The notes under the pieces are model-generated. The model worked only from the letters and a program-made list of their open reading frames with translations, ran no database searches and had not been told where the DNA came from. A stretch of 64,000 nt of DNA from Macrotis lagotis. Taxonomy: Eukaryota; Chordata; Mammalia; Peramelemorphia; Peramelidae. Shown piece by piece: positions 55,646-64,000 of the stretch; the first letter of the stretch is position 1, and each line of letters begins with the position of its first letter. The stretch spans positions 195,825,947 through 195,889,946 of the forward strand of contig NC_133665.1 in the NCBI RefSeq assembly GCF_037893015.1. Reading direction: 5' to 3'. The position numbers were made by a program, and so were the translations under genes.

Positions 55646-56585
55646 AAGTAATTTACTGAAAAGTTTACTGCTGACTTGGAGGAAAAGTTAACACATTGTT
55701 GGTAACAATGATGCAGAAAAGGAGTGGGAAGCTTTCAGAGATACAGTGTACAAGCATACATTCATTGGGGGCATCTAGATGGTACTGTGGATAGAGCATT
55801 GGTCCTGGAGTCAAGAGCACCTGAGTTAGATACTTACTAGTTATGTGACCCTAAGCAAGTCACTTAACCCTGTTTGTCTCAGTTCCTCATCTGTAAAATG
55901 AGCCAGAAAAAGAAATGACAAATAACTCTGGTATCTTTGCCAAGAAAACTCCAAATGTGGTTATAGAGAGTTAGATATGACTCATATGACTACATAATAA
56001 TAGCAACCTCATTTACTCATCTGGACCAGAACACTCACAAAATTCAAGATTGGTTTGATAAAAGTGATGAGGAAATGCCAAAGGTACTCAATGAAAAACA
56101 AGAACTAAGCAGGGCTTACCAACAGGATAATTCATCTATCTCTAAGTAGGCAGCGTTTAACTCTAAAGGAAAATGCAAGCAAAGCTTGCAAAGGAATATG
56201 AAGGATTCTTGGTTCAGTATGAAGGCAGATAAAATTCAGTTTTGGCTAATAAAATAACCCAACATCCTTCTATGATGCCCTGAAAGATATTTTTGGATCA
56301 AAAACCTATAGTGCATCTCAAGTACTCAGTGCTGAAGAAACTACATTGATTAGTGATAAGGAAATGATGCAGGAGAAATGGTCTGATACATCCATAGTTT
56401 TCTCAATAGACTTCCATGAATTATTGGTGATACTGTTGACCATATACTTTCTGAACTTCCAACTGAAGAAGAGGTTTCGAATGCCATTAGGCTGCTCCTG
56501 TGAGTCAAAAATTTAGAAAGCAGCGATCCAGGCTCAAACAAAAGCTGACTAAAATGTTCCAGGCTATTTGGCAAATCTCATAGCA
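55646..56585 (+). mobile_element. RTE (BovB-like) LINE, middle part, inverted
   Basis: The plus strand encodes, over broken frames, 'EWEAFRDTVYKHTF' (55718-55760), then after a SINE 'DWFDKSDEEMPKVLNEKQEL' (56048-56107), 'KEMMQEKWSD' and 'LPTEEEVSNAIRLL' (56457-56500). These are the RTE linker and the start of the reverse-transcriptase domain. The part of the ORF covered here is just upstream of that covered by the opposite-strand half at 54481-55645. Confidence 0.75.
55765..56010 (+). repeat. Long-type marsupial SINE inside RTE
   Basis: 'gggcatctagatggtactgt' at the head, a partly deleted box B region ('cacctgagttagatactta'), and the tail 'gccaagaaaactccaaatgt'. It splits the RTE reading frame and so is younger than the RTE. 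Confidence 0.85.
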
Positions 56586-56589
56586 CCTA

Positions 56590-57190
56590 CCTACACACAC
56601 TTCTTCAAAGAAAGGCAAAAATGCATTCTTATATCTTTTCTTTAGGGCTAAGTTTGGTCATTTTTAATTAAATAATTAATTTAATTCATTCCATTTTGGG
56701 TTATATTACTGCTTTTCATTCCATTCACATTGTATTGATCATAATACACATTGGCTGGGTTTTCTTCACAAGTCTTTTCATGTTTCCCAATATTGATCAT
56801 ATTGATTGCTTCTTATGGTACAGTACATTACATTCAGGTAGCACAATTTCTTTAGTCATACCTCAATAGATGAACAATTGCTTTGTTTAAGATTCTTTGT
56901 TGTTAAGCAAGATTGGGGGAAAATTGTAATACTCAAATAATATCTTTAATAAAAAAAGATTCTTTGTTGTTAATGAACAAAATTTTGCTATTAATATTTT
57001 GATGTCTATAGTGCCTTTCTTTTTGTCCTTGACTTCTCTAAGGTATATACTTATACCCTACATGCTGGATCAATGAGTCAGAGTATGGATGTTCCAATCA
57101 TTTTTTAACATTAACTCCAAATTTATTTTTCAAATGCTTGCATCAAGTTACAATTACACCAAGAAAAACTTCATGTCCTGGCTCTGGAAT
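56590..57190 (-). pseudogene. Old LINE-1 ORF2 C-terminal relic, antisense
   Basis: Antisense phrases such as 'atacctcaatagatgaacaa' with 'ttgctttg' and 'caagttacaattacaccaag' follow the L1 ORF2 3' part in reverse. Heavily diverged, and interrupted by the stub at 56907-56955. Confidence 0.5.
56889..56973 (+). mobile_element. Very short L1 insertion with 18 bp TSD
   Basis: 'aagattctttgttgttaa' stands at 56889-56906 and again, unchanged, at 56956-56973. Between them are only 49 bp (56907-56955): the final bases of the L1 3' UTR ('aaaattgtaatactcaaata', compare 'aaaattgtaaaactcaaaat' at 5381) and a short A-run. Confidence 0.85.
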
Positions 57191-57299
57191 TGGTCTTTTT
57201 TAACATTTTTACCAATCACTTTGATTCAAGACATTGATGACACATTTAGTCTGATAATAACATTGACAGAGGCAAGATAATTCCTAAGTTGAGTCTCAA

Positions 57300-58085
57300 C
57301 AAGATAGAAAAGCAATGAGCCTAATTCAATACAATAGAATTTCATAAGCATAAATATAAAGTTCATCATTTGGTTTCTGAAAATCAGCTCCACAAGTGCA
57401 GGCTAGAGAAGACACAGTTACACAAAATTCATAAGGAAGCTTCATGGGCATTTTGTGAAACTTTAGTCTTAGTATTAAAATAAAGAGTGGGGCAAGGTAA
57501 CCAAAGAGAGACATCATATGTGAGATGAGGAAGCTTGTCATTACATTGTACTTTGCCCTAGTCAACCACCTCTGGAGTCCTTTAATATATATAAGGATCA
57601 GCCTTTATGCAAGGACAAACCAGACAAGGTGAGGGTCACTAGGAGGTTTAGTTGTACTGGAAAACCTGGCAGAGGATAATAAAACTAGGGAAGCTTGCAT
57701 GTTTGCCTTGGAAAGGAGAAGCTGGCAAAAGCTGGGAGGCTTGACCTGAATTTGTTGACTTTTATGTTGAAGAGGGGTTAGAGGAGGGGAAAGGGAGTGG
57801 CAAAAGAGTTAATTTAGTTGGGTTTTTTTTAGGCAAGGAGGTCAAGTGACCTGCAGAAGATCACATAGCTAGTGTCTGAGGCTGGATTTGAACTCAAGGC
57901 CTGTGCTCTATCCACTGCACCACCTAGCTGTCCTAATTTAGTCTTGATGCCAAGAAAGCCTTTCTAGCAATGAGGGCTCCTCCAAGGTTGAATTGTCACT
58001 GGAGATGAGTTTTCCCCTCCCTCCTGTACTCCAAGCATAAATTGCATGACTTCCTGCTGGTTATCCTGCAGAGGACAGATTTGTT
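57300..58085 (+). repeat. L3/CR1-family LINE 3' end, split by a SINE
   Basis: 'tactttgccctagtcaacca' and 'cctctggagtcc' near 57549, 'tgtttgccttggaaaggaga' near 57700, and after the SINE 'gtcttgatgccaagaaagcc' at 57941 follow the CR1/L3 3' order. Confidence 0.6.
57819..57933 (-). repeat. Short-type marsupial SINE with TSD
   Basis: Reverse orientation with an internal deletion ('taggcaaggaggtcaagtga' to 'caccacctagctgtcc'). The 9 bp 'taatttagt' stands at 57810-57818 and 57934-57942. Confidence 0.85.
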
Positions 58086-59583
58086 TAGTTTGGAATAAAT
58101 AATCTCTCATGTCCCTTCTCACTGGAAGATTCTCTGATTCTTTTTCTTCCCAGTACACTTTATCAATGATTTATCCTTTAATTTAATTATTTGGGGGATG
58201 AACCTTCTCACATCCAAACTGAAACTTCCTTTGTAATCAAAAGAAGCAAAAACATTCAGTACATGAGTCATATCTGTCATTGTATTCAACATTTTGACCT
58301 AATAACCTAATAGATTTCATGCTATAACCCGGAGTCTAGCTTTGGGTTTTCAATGTTTCCAACTGAACTCACTTTTAGTGATTTTTCATTGACATGATTG
58401 TCAATGCTTATTGATTGTGCTTATTGTTCTCTTATTCCAGCAGTTTCCCTCTTTGTTGGTTCCAACAGATCTTCCCAGATGGATCTGAAGCTCTAATATG
58501 GGTCATTTCTCTCTATACAATTAGGATCCCTTTACATGCCCATGGCCCTGGACTTCCAACCCTCCCCTTATTGCCTTATCTTCTAAAGGAGCCAGTGCAT
58601 TCAAAACATGGCCCAAGCATTTATGTTATGAATTGCTGAAGGAGGAGGAGAGAGGGACAGAGAAGGGAGGGGATGTAGGGGCTCGAGGAAGAAATTTCAA
58701 TTTAGCATCTCCCAAGTCAATGATTCTGCCAGCTCCAGAACTAATCCTCTGAACAGCATTCAGCAGGGACACTGCCAAGGAAAGGAAGCTGCTTCTATCA
58801 CTGATTGATGCATTACCCCAGTTTCAATCCTGCCAGGGCTTAATAACAATAACTGACATTTCTGGAGCACTCTCACATGGGCAAAGGGCTTTATGACATT
58901 TTTTCATTTGCATATTCAACTTGTGCATGAGCACGGAGTAGAAATGATCAAAAAATTCAAGCATTGAATGCCAACATTTCCCTTTAGTTGTAGGATAGAT
59001 TCAATTTTTAAAGTTTAAATTCAAGTTTTAGAGTTTATTTTACCTCTCAATATGCTGATTTGAAAATGAAAGCTAAAGTTTTATTTTTTCACTAGACTTG
59101 GGAGTTGGAGTCTAATGAGTTACTGTTAAAATACCCCCCCCTTCTCCTTAATATAAAAGTTAACTCTGCTCTTTGTGATACTCATTCTGTGATTGCTGCG
59201 TAGTAAACAAAATTGAAATACAAACTCCAAACATTCATCACTTATATCTTACCAATCAATCAAATGAATTTAGAAAAGCAGCATTCAATTTGTAAAATTT
59301 TAATGAAACTAACACCAATGAACCTGAAAGATTGTCCAATGAACTAAAACTCTTTTTTTCACAAGATTTGGAATTAGATGTAATCATTTGCTCTTCTGCC
59401 TACAAATATAAGAGAAAGGGAACATTGTGGTTAGTGAGTGGTGCTGATTTCTGTCATATTTTTATAGGGCAAAATCAGTGGTGAAGTGATGGCAACATGG
59501 GCTTGAGAAGTAGAATGATTGAAGAAGCTCCATATTTTGTCTCACCTCATTTGTTATATCTGCTACTTCTTTGATATCACCCT
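58086..59583. other. Low-repeat DNA, possible conserved non-coding stretch
   Basis: A MIR-like piece is at about 58840-58925. It ends in 'catttgcatattc' (58905-58917), which contains the POU octamer 'atttgcat'. The interval 58930-59450 is unique AT-rich sequence without coding signal. Confidence 0.3.
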
Positions 59584-59736
59584 TCTTCCCTATCCTTCTT
59601 TCCTCCCTCCCCTCCCTCCCTCTCTCCCTCCCTCCTTCCCTTCCTTCCTTACCTCCCTCCTTCTTTCCTTCCTTCCTTCCTTCCTTCCTTCCTTCCTTCC
59701 TTCCTTCCTTCCCTCCCTCCTTCCTTCTTTCTTTCT
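59584..59736. repeat. (TTCC)n/(TCCC)n pyrimidine tract
   Basis: A mixed CCCT/TTCC lead followed by pure TTCC units at about 59667-59711. A strand-reversed counterpart of the GGAA/GGGA tract at 31233. Confidence 0.95.
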
Positions 59737-59739
59737 CCA

Positions 59740-60280
59740 ATGGGGTGGGGGATGAGATGGCCAGACCTCTGCTTTAGTAACTTCATGTTGGTAGGTCTAT
59801 GATGCATGAGGTGAAGAAAGAAAGAGCTTCAAAGCAAAGAGATAAGTTGGAATTCTTTGAAATGTTTTAGGGGAGAAGTGATGAGACTTTGAACTAGAGT
59901 GGTATTGTGGTGGGTGAACAGAAGGGGAAATACATGAAATGCATTGTAGAGATAAAATGGTGGAACTTGGCATCCAACTGGATATGTCTGTGAAGGAGAG
60001 GAAAGAGTCAAAGATGATGTGAAATAAAAATTCTCATTGAATGGAAAGATTGCAGAGCTCCCCCACCCCAATAGAAAGGGAGATAAAATATGTGAGAGAG
60101 CATACAGAGACACAGAGTTATAGTGTATGCAAGTATGAGTACAACTATGGATTTCTGTTTTATAAAGGTTGTGCAGAAGAGATAAATAATCCTGTTGTGA
60201 TTATATTGAACTTGAAATGTCTACTGGAAATTCAATTAGAAATATCTAATAGGCAGTCAATAATATTGGCTTGGTGCTGA
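59740..60280 (+). repeat. Middle-repetitive family, 3' part
   Basis: 'gatggccagacctctgcttt' followed by 'gaactagagtggtattgtgg', 'ggaacttggcatccaactgg' and 'gtctactggaaattcaatta' gives the 3' part of the family. No coding capacity. Confidence 0.6.
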
Positions 60281-61157
60281 AAAGAGGTTGGTTTTAAATA
60301 TGTGACATTTTAGGACTTCAGACAAGTTTTTATAGTTAACAAAGGATAGGAACATGAATAGGCTAAACATAAGGAAAGGAAAAATATACATATATATCTT
60401 TATTTATGTTTTCAAAAAGACTTAACTGGAGTTACAAAACATATTTGAAGCATGGTGCCTGAGTTGGAAAGAGGAAAATAAAATTCAGTCATTCAAACTC
60501 AGCTAATATTTGATTCCCATTAACAAAGAACTTCTTTCTGGGATAAAAATGAAAGGATCCTGAGGTAGGGTGGGCAGCATTTATGAAACAGAAAAAGAGG
60601 CAAACTTGGCATAGTGTGACATGTACCCTTGAGTTTGGGAAATCATATTTCAGGGGGTTTCAAGGAAAGGTAGATAGGATCTCATGAACTAAAATGATTC
60701 AGGGGAAGTCATCTTGGGAGGAATGGCATATGATCAAGAATAAATTCCAAAGATAAAAAGGGAAACAATTCTAAAGAGAAGGAAAAATGAATTTGTCTAA
60801 AGAGAGCTCTGTGGATCCATAAGGAACTCATCAATTAATAAGAATGCTAACAATGTATAGAAAATCAAAGAAAGGCCAGTCAAACTGATGAAAAGTAAAA
60901 GAGTGTATAGTCTTGTCAAAGTAATATAAGGAGTGCTAATGCTCAGAATGAGCTGAGGGTAATAAAGGATGATAAGGGAAATGTGTCATTTTGGGATTCC
61001 TATGCCAACAGATTGCAACCCGCTGTCAGGATGTGAAGAATGGCATTAGAAGCTAGCTTAGGTGTTGATTATCTAGAGACCAGCCTTTATTGGAGAGAGT
61101 CAGAGACTTGCTGCAGACATGGTAGAGGTCAAATGATTGGACACTTTGATCTAATAT
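60281..61157. other. Unassigned DNA
   Basis: No repeat or gene recognised. Confidence 0.4.
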
Positions 61158-61343
61158 AGAGGCTCTTAACATTAGTTATGTCATGGTCATTCTTGTCAAC
61201 CAAATGGAGTTTCTGATACCCTTTTTAGACATGTTTTAAGTGAATTCTATCAAAATCACAGGAATATAAGAGAAATCAATTAGATTGAAATGTAATCATC
61301 AAAAAATAAAATGAGTTCATGGAGCTCAAGCTAAGAATCTCTG
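61158..61343. mobile_element. hAT-like non-autonomous DNA transposon relic
   Basis: Ends 'agaggctcttaac' and 'gctaagaatctctg' are imperfectly inverted. The inside ('tgtcatggtcattcttgtca', 'aaatcaattagattgaaatg') is the reverse of the copy at 35781-35988. Confidence 0.5.
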
Positions 61344-61364
61344 ATTGAAAAGACAGACACAGAA

Positions 61365-61480
61365 TATAAGCCTTACATTTCATCTAGTGCCATCTGCTCA
61401 TGATAGATGAGGAAAGTGAGGCACAAAAGACTGAACAGACTTGTCCCTCCATGATGATCCTGGAATCAGAAGTAAAATGA
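61365..61480 (-). repeat. MIR-type SINE relic
   Basis: 'catgatagatgaggaaagtg' followed by 'aggcacaaaagactgaacag' and 'cctggaatcagaag'. Confidence 0.55.
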
Positions 61481-61583
61481 CTGAAAGTTAAGTACTGTTC
61501 TATGTCAGGGTAACTGTTCTCATGGGTCATATATGCCTCCTATGAGGGAGGAAATTGGCAGACCGCTTTCACAGGTCTTTCTG

Positions 61584-61587
<4 letters not shown>

Positions 61588-61640
<53 letters not shown>
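61588..61640. repeat. (TG)n microsatellite
   Basis: An uninterrupted TG run of about 26 units, then a purine-rich tail to about 61680. Confidence 0.95.
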
Positions 61641-61646
<6 letters not shown>

Positions 61647-61904
61647 GGGAGGGGAGGAGAGGGAAAGGGAGAGAGAGCATCCAGTAAAATCACTTCAGCA
61701 GATGTGCTAAACTATATTGAAGGGAAGTAATCATGGGCTCAGAAATCTTTTGGTGAGTTAAAGGGGGGGGGGGTGATGTTTACCCTGAGTATATGAAAAA
61801 TTCCCCTGGAGAATAAGTGTAGGAGAGCAACTTGTTCCAATAGCGCTGAAGGTGGCTAAAGCAGGCACTGTGCATCACATTAAATTTGGTCCAATATCAA
61901 AGAT

Positions 61905-62095
61905 GCCAAGGTCATCTACTGCTTCCCAGGGCATCACCAGGTGTCCCTGACTCTTGTCTTGCCATTGGATTTTGATGACATTGGAAGAGAGTAAGAAACT
62001 CACAACTTCACAAAAGTCTGCCTCAATTCTTATTCACTCCTAAGTCTAAAAGTCACTTGTGATGTCATGGCTCCTCTTTGAAAAACAATGAAGGA
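61905..62095 (+). repeat. Marsupial SINE, 3' part only
   Basis: 'gtgtccctgactcttgtctt' followed by 'gccattggattttgatgaca' and the tail 'aaaaacaatgaaggatgaat'. It matches the tail of the SINE at 168-375 and has no tRNA-like head. Confidence 0.65.
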
Positions 62096-62199
62096 TGAAT
62101 ACTTCAGTATTAAACAAGTATCTGAGAAGACTCTCTGGTATGGAATGAGTATGAAAGATGCCACCTCAGATTTATGTAGCAATCAGAAGCTAGAAAACG

Positions 62200-62370
62200 T
62201 TTTTACATCTTAAATTTCACTGGAGCCTTATAACAATGTTGTGGGTTGATAACCAGAGTGATCAACTTTACAAATGAAAATATAGGAAATCAGAGAAGTT
62301 AGCTCCTACTGCCAGGGGCAGAATTTGAACCCGTATTCCTGATTTGAATTTAGCAATATATTCATCATGA
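62200..62370 (-). repeat. MIR-type SINE relic
   Basis: 'actttacaaatgaaaatata' followed by 'gggcagaatttgaacccgta' and 'ttcctgatttg'. Confidence 0.6.
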
Positions 62371-62490
62371 CACACATGTTGTGCTGGCACAACTCAAAGA
62401 GAAGCAGACCTTGCTATTAGGAATCTCACAGTCTTTGTTAAGGGCAAGTATAAAGGAGATGAGCATCCGAAGGTGAAGGAGAAAAATGGC

Positions 62491-62652
62491 TTCTCCTTCT
62501 CCTTCTCCTTCTCCTTCTCCTTCTCCTTCTCCTTCTCCTTCTCCTTCTCCTTCTCCTTCTCCTTCTCCTTCTCCTTCTCCTTCTCCTTCTCCTTCTCCTT
62601 CTCCTTCTCCTTCTCCTTCTCCTTCTCCTTCTCCTTCTCCTTCTCCTTCTCC
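62491..62652. repeat. Perfect (TTCTCC)27 hexanucleotide array
   Basis: Twenty-seven uninterrupted TTCTCC units (162 bp), followed by degenerate CTT/CTC-rich sequence to about 62745. All pyrimidine on the plus strand. The long frames over it are low-complexity and not genes. Confidence 0.98.
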
Positions 62653-62869
62653 TCCTTCATCTTCTTCTTCTCCTTCATTCTCCTCTTCCTTTTGTCTTCT
62701 TTTTCTTCTTCCTCTTTCCTTCTCCTTTTTCTTTCTTCTTTTATCTACACTTTGAAAGAATGGCATTCTAAGCCTGGGAATAGTATTGCAAAGGGGCAGG
62801 AGAGGGACTGTCATTGCTGGGAAAGAGCAAGGAGTCTTTGCAACTTAGCTTGGAAGAAGAGTCTTATAC

Positions 62870-63260
62870 AATAAACCTAGAAAGTGAGGCTGGAGCCAGA
62901 TCCTCTTCAGAGGTCTTGAACCCTCATGCAAAGAAGTTTGCATTTTCTCTTTCAGGTCATTGAAAACCAAAGAAGCTTTGTTGAGTAGGGGAGGGAAATG
63001 CTTAGAACTGTGCTCTTAGGAAGCAGGGACTAGAGTGGTTGGAGATTGGACACAGGATAACCAATAAGGAAGCCATGACAGTCGTTCCAGGGAGAGAGGA
63101 TGAAGATTTGAGCTAGAACTGTGAGTCTATGAATAGAGAAAAGAGGATCTAGAGGAGAGAAGTTGGGGTGACAGAGTTCCCAGGACTTGAAGGGAGAAAG
63201 GGAGAGATTTTGATGAAAAGGGATAAGGTGCCTAAAGGGCTTAACCTTGGAAACTCTCAA
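62870..63260 (+). repeat. Middle-repetitive family, central and 3' parts
   Basis: 'gaagtttgcattttctcttt', 'agctttgttgagtagggga', 'aggatgaagatttgagctag' and 'aactgtgagtctatgaatag' follow the family order, overlapping the copy at 59740 in content. Confidence 0.6.
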
Positions 63261-64000
63261 ATGATTCATTTCCCAATTGGGATTTTTTAAAAAGAAAATG
63301 CTAAACTTGAATATAGTTGTTAATCAGCTTAGAAAAACCCTTCTTAGAACCTTAGGGCTGGGTCACTCATTGGAAATTGAAGTCACAATCAGATTACTGC
63401 TAGGACTTTGCAAATAATGGTGCCCAGGATTTTTCCAGGAATCTTACAAGTGAGCCTAGCAGCCATGAGGACCTGAGTTGTTCTGGGCTGGTGACCAGGG
63501 CCCTGTCCAGCCCAGGAGGCATTGCTGCAGCCTCTCCCTAGCTCTCACTCCAAGTACATTTATCAGAGCTACTTGGCCCAAGTGACCCCTCTTTTCTGGA
63601 TAAGCCATCATGGCTGATTCAGCAAATCAAAGGGGGTTTTCTTTGTAGTAAGCACCTTGTCCAGAACAAGCAGCATTGATCTCCTTGTCCCAGAACTCAT
63701 GCCAAGACCATATATCTCTTCCTGTCTGATAGCCAGATGAGTCTTACTATGCTGCAGCCACCTTCTGCCCCCATTCCTGGTGAGCTTGCCCTGCTATAAA
63801 TAAGCAAAAATTATGATGATGTTAAACACCCATGTAATCTTTATTCATTAGAGGACTCTTTGAGATGAGCCAGAAGCTTCGGTGCTTCTGAAATTCCCTG
63901 GAGAAAAATCAATTAAAACAGCTAAGGATCTCCATGTAGCAGATGTCTCGGACATTGTCTCCCAGGCTCCACATAGAGAGGAAGGCTGTACTCACTTTGG
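63261..64000. other. Low-repeat DNA at the right edge
   Basis: No transposon recognised. The interval 63590-63900 is less AT-rich in part and carries a TCF/LEF-like 'atcaaaggg' (63626-63634). No exon can be supported. Confidence 0.3.

Noticed and set aside
168..62095. Possible tRNA genes at the SINE heads
   Set aside because: Box A/B-like sequence is present, but no cloverleaf with acceptor pairing could be formed. They recur as SINE heads with common tails.
62365..62874. Long open frames on both strands over the hexanucleotide array (up to 149 codons)
   Set aside because: A stop-free 6 bp repeat gives open frames in several phases; the products are only two-residue low-complexity repeats.
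1..64000. Endogenous retrovirus or LTR element
   Set aside because: No LTR pair, primer-binding site, polypurine tract or gag/pol/env-like frame was found in the window.

Overview
The window is a 64 kb piece of AT-rich vertebrate nuclear DNA with no recognisable protein-coding host gene, exon or RNA gene. It is made almost wholly of interspersed repeats, relics of them, microsatellites and unassigned DNA. The repeats point to a marsupial, probably an Australian or related lineage (an inference). The tRNA-derived SINEs have a head like 'gcagctaggtggcacagtgg' and an RNA polymerase III box B-like 'gagttcaaatc'. They occur beside marsupial-type LINE-1 ORF1/ORF2, RTE (BovB-like) and old L3/CR1, L2 and MIR/THER1 relics. 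The species cannot be named from the sequence alone.

Layout. 0-2 kb: a SINE and an antisense L1-lineage 5' end holding a second, internally inverted L1 tail. 2-14 kb: scattered MIR, L2 and L3 relics, an L1 3' end, degenerate L1 ORF2 and AT/GATA repeats. 14.6-17.9 kb: the best-preserved element, a 3.2 kb ORF1-only ('half-L1', HAL1-like) retrotransposon with a perfect 13 bp target-site duplication (TSD). 18-24 kb: largely unassigned DNA. 24.3-29.7 kb: a second ORF1-only element, an L3 tail, and a third L1-lineage copy carrying two SINEs. 29.7-35.7 kb: a low-repeat stretch, several microsatellites, SINEs and a fourth L1-lineage 5' end. 35.8-39.2 kb: a small hAT-like element and a long antisense L3/CR1 relic. 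40-54 kb: unassigned DNA with many pieces of one middle-repetitive family, and a local 89%-similar repeat pair. 54.5-57.2 kb: an RTE element in two opposed halves, and an old L1 ORF2 relic hit by a 49 bp L1 stub. 57-64 kb: L3, SINE, hAT-like and MIR relics, a long TTCC tract and a perfect 27-unit hexanucleotide array.

The elements relate to each other as parasites. L1 ORF1/ORF2 supplies the copying machinery, while the SINEs and ORF1-only elements carry no reverse transcriptase of their own. Nested insertions with readable TSDs give a relative order of events. The most notable observations are the ORF1-only elements (one with SINE modules in its 3' UTR), two insertions with inverted halves that look like twin priming (L1 and RTE), and the 49 bp L1 stub with an 18 bp TSD. 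All family names come from my reading of the sequence and not from a repeat-library search. Edges without a TSD are good to a few tens of bases.
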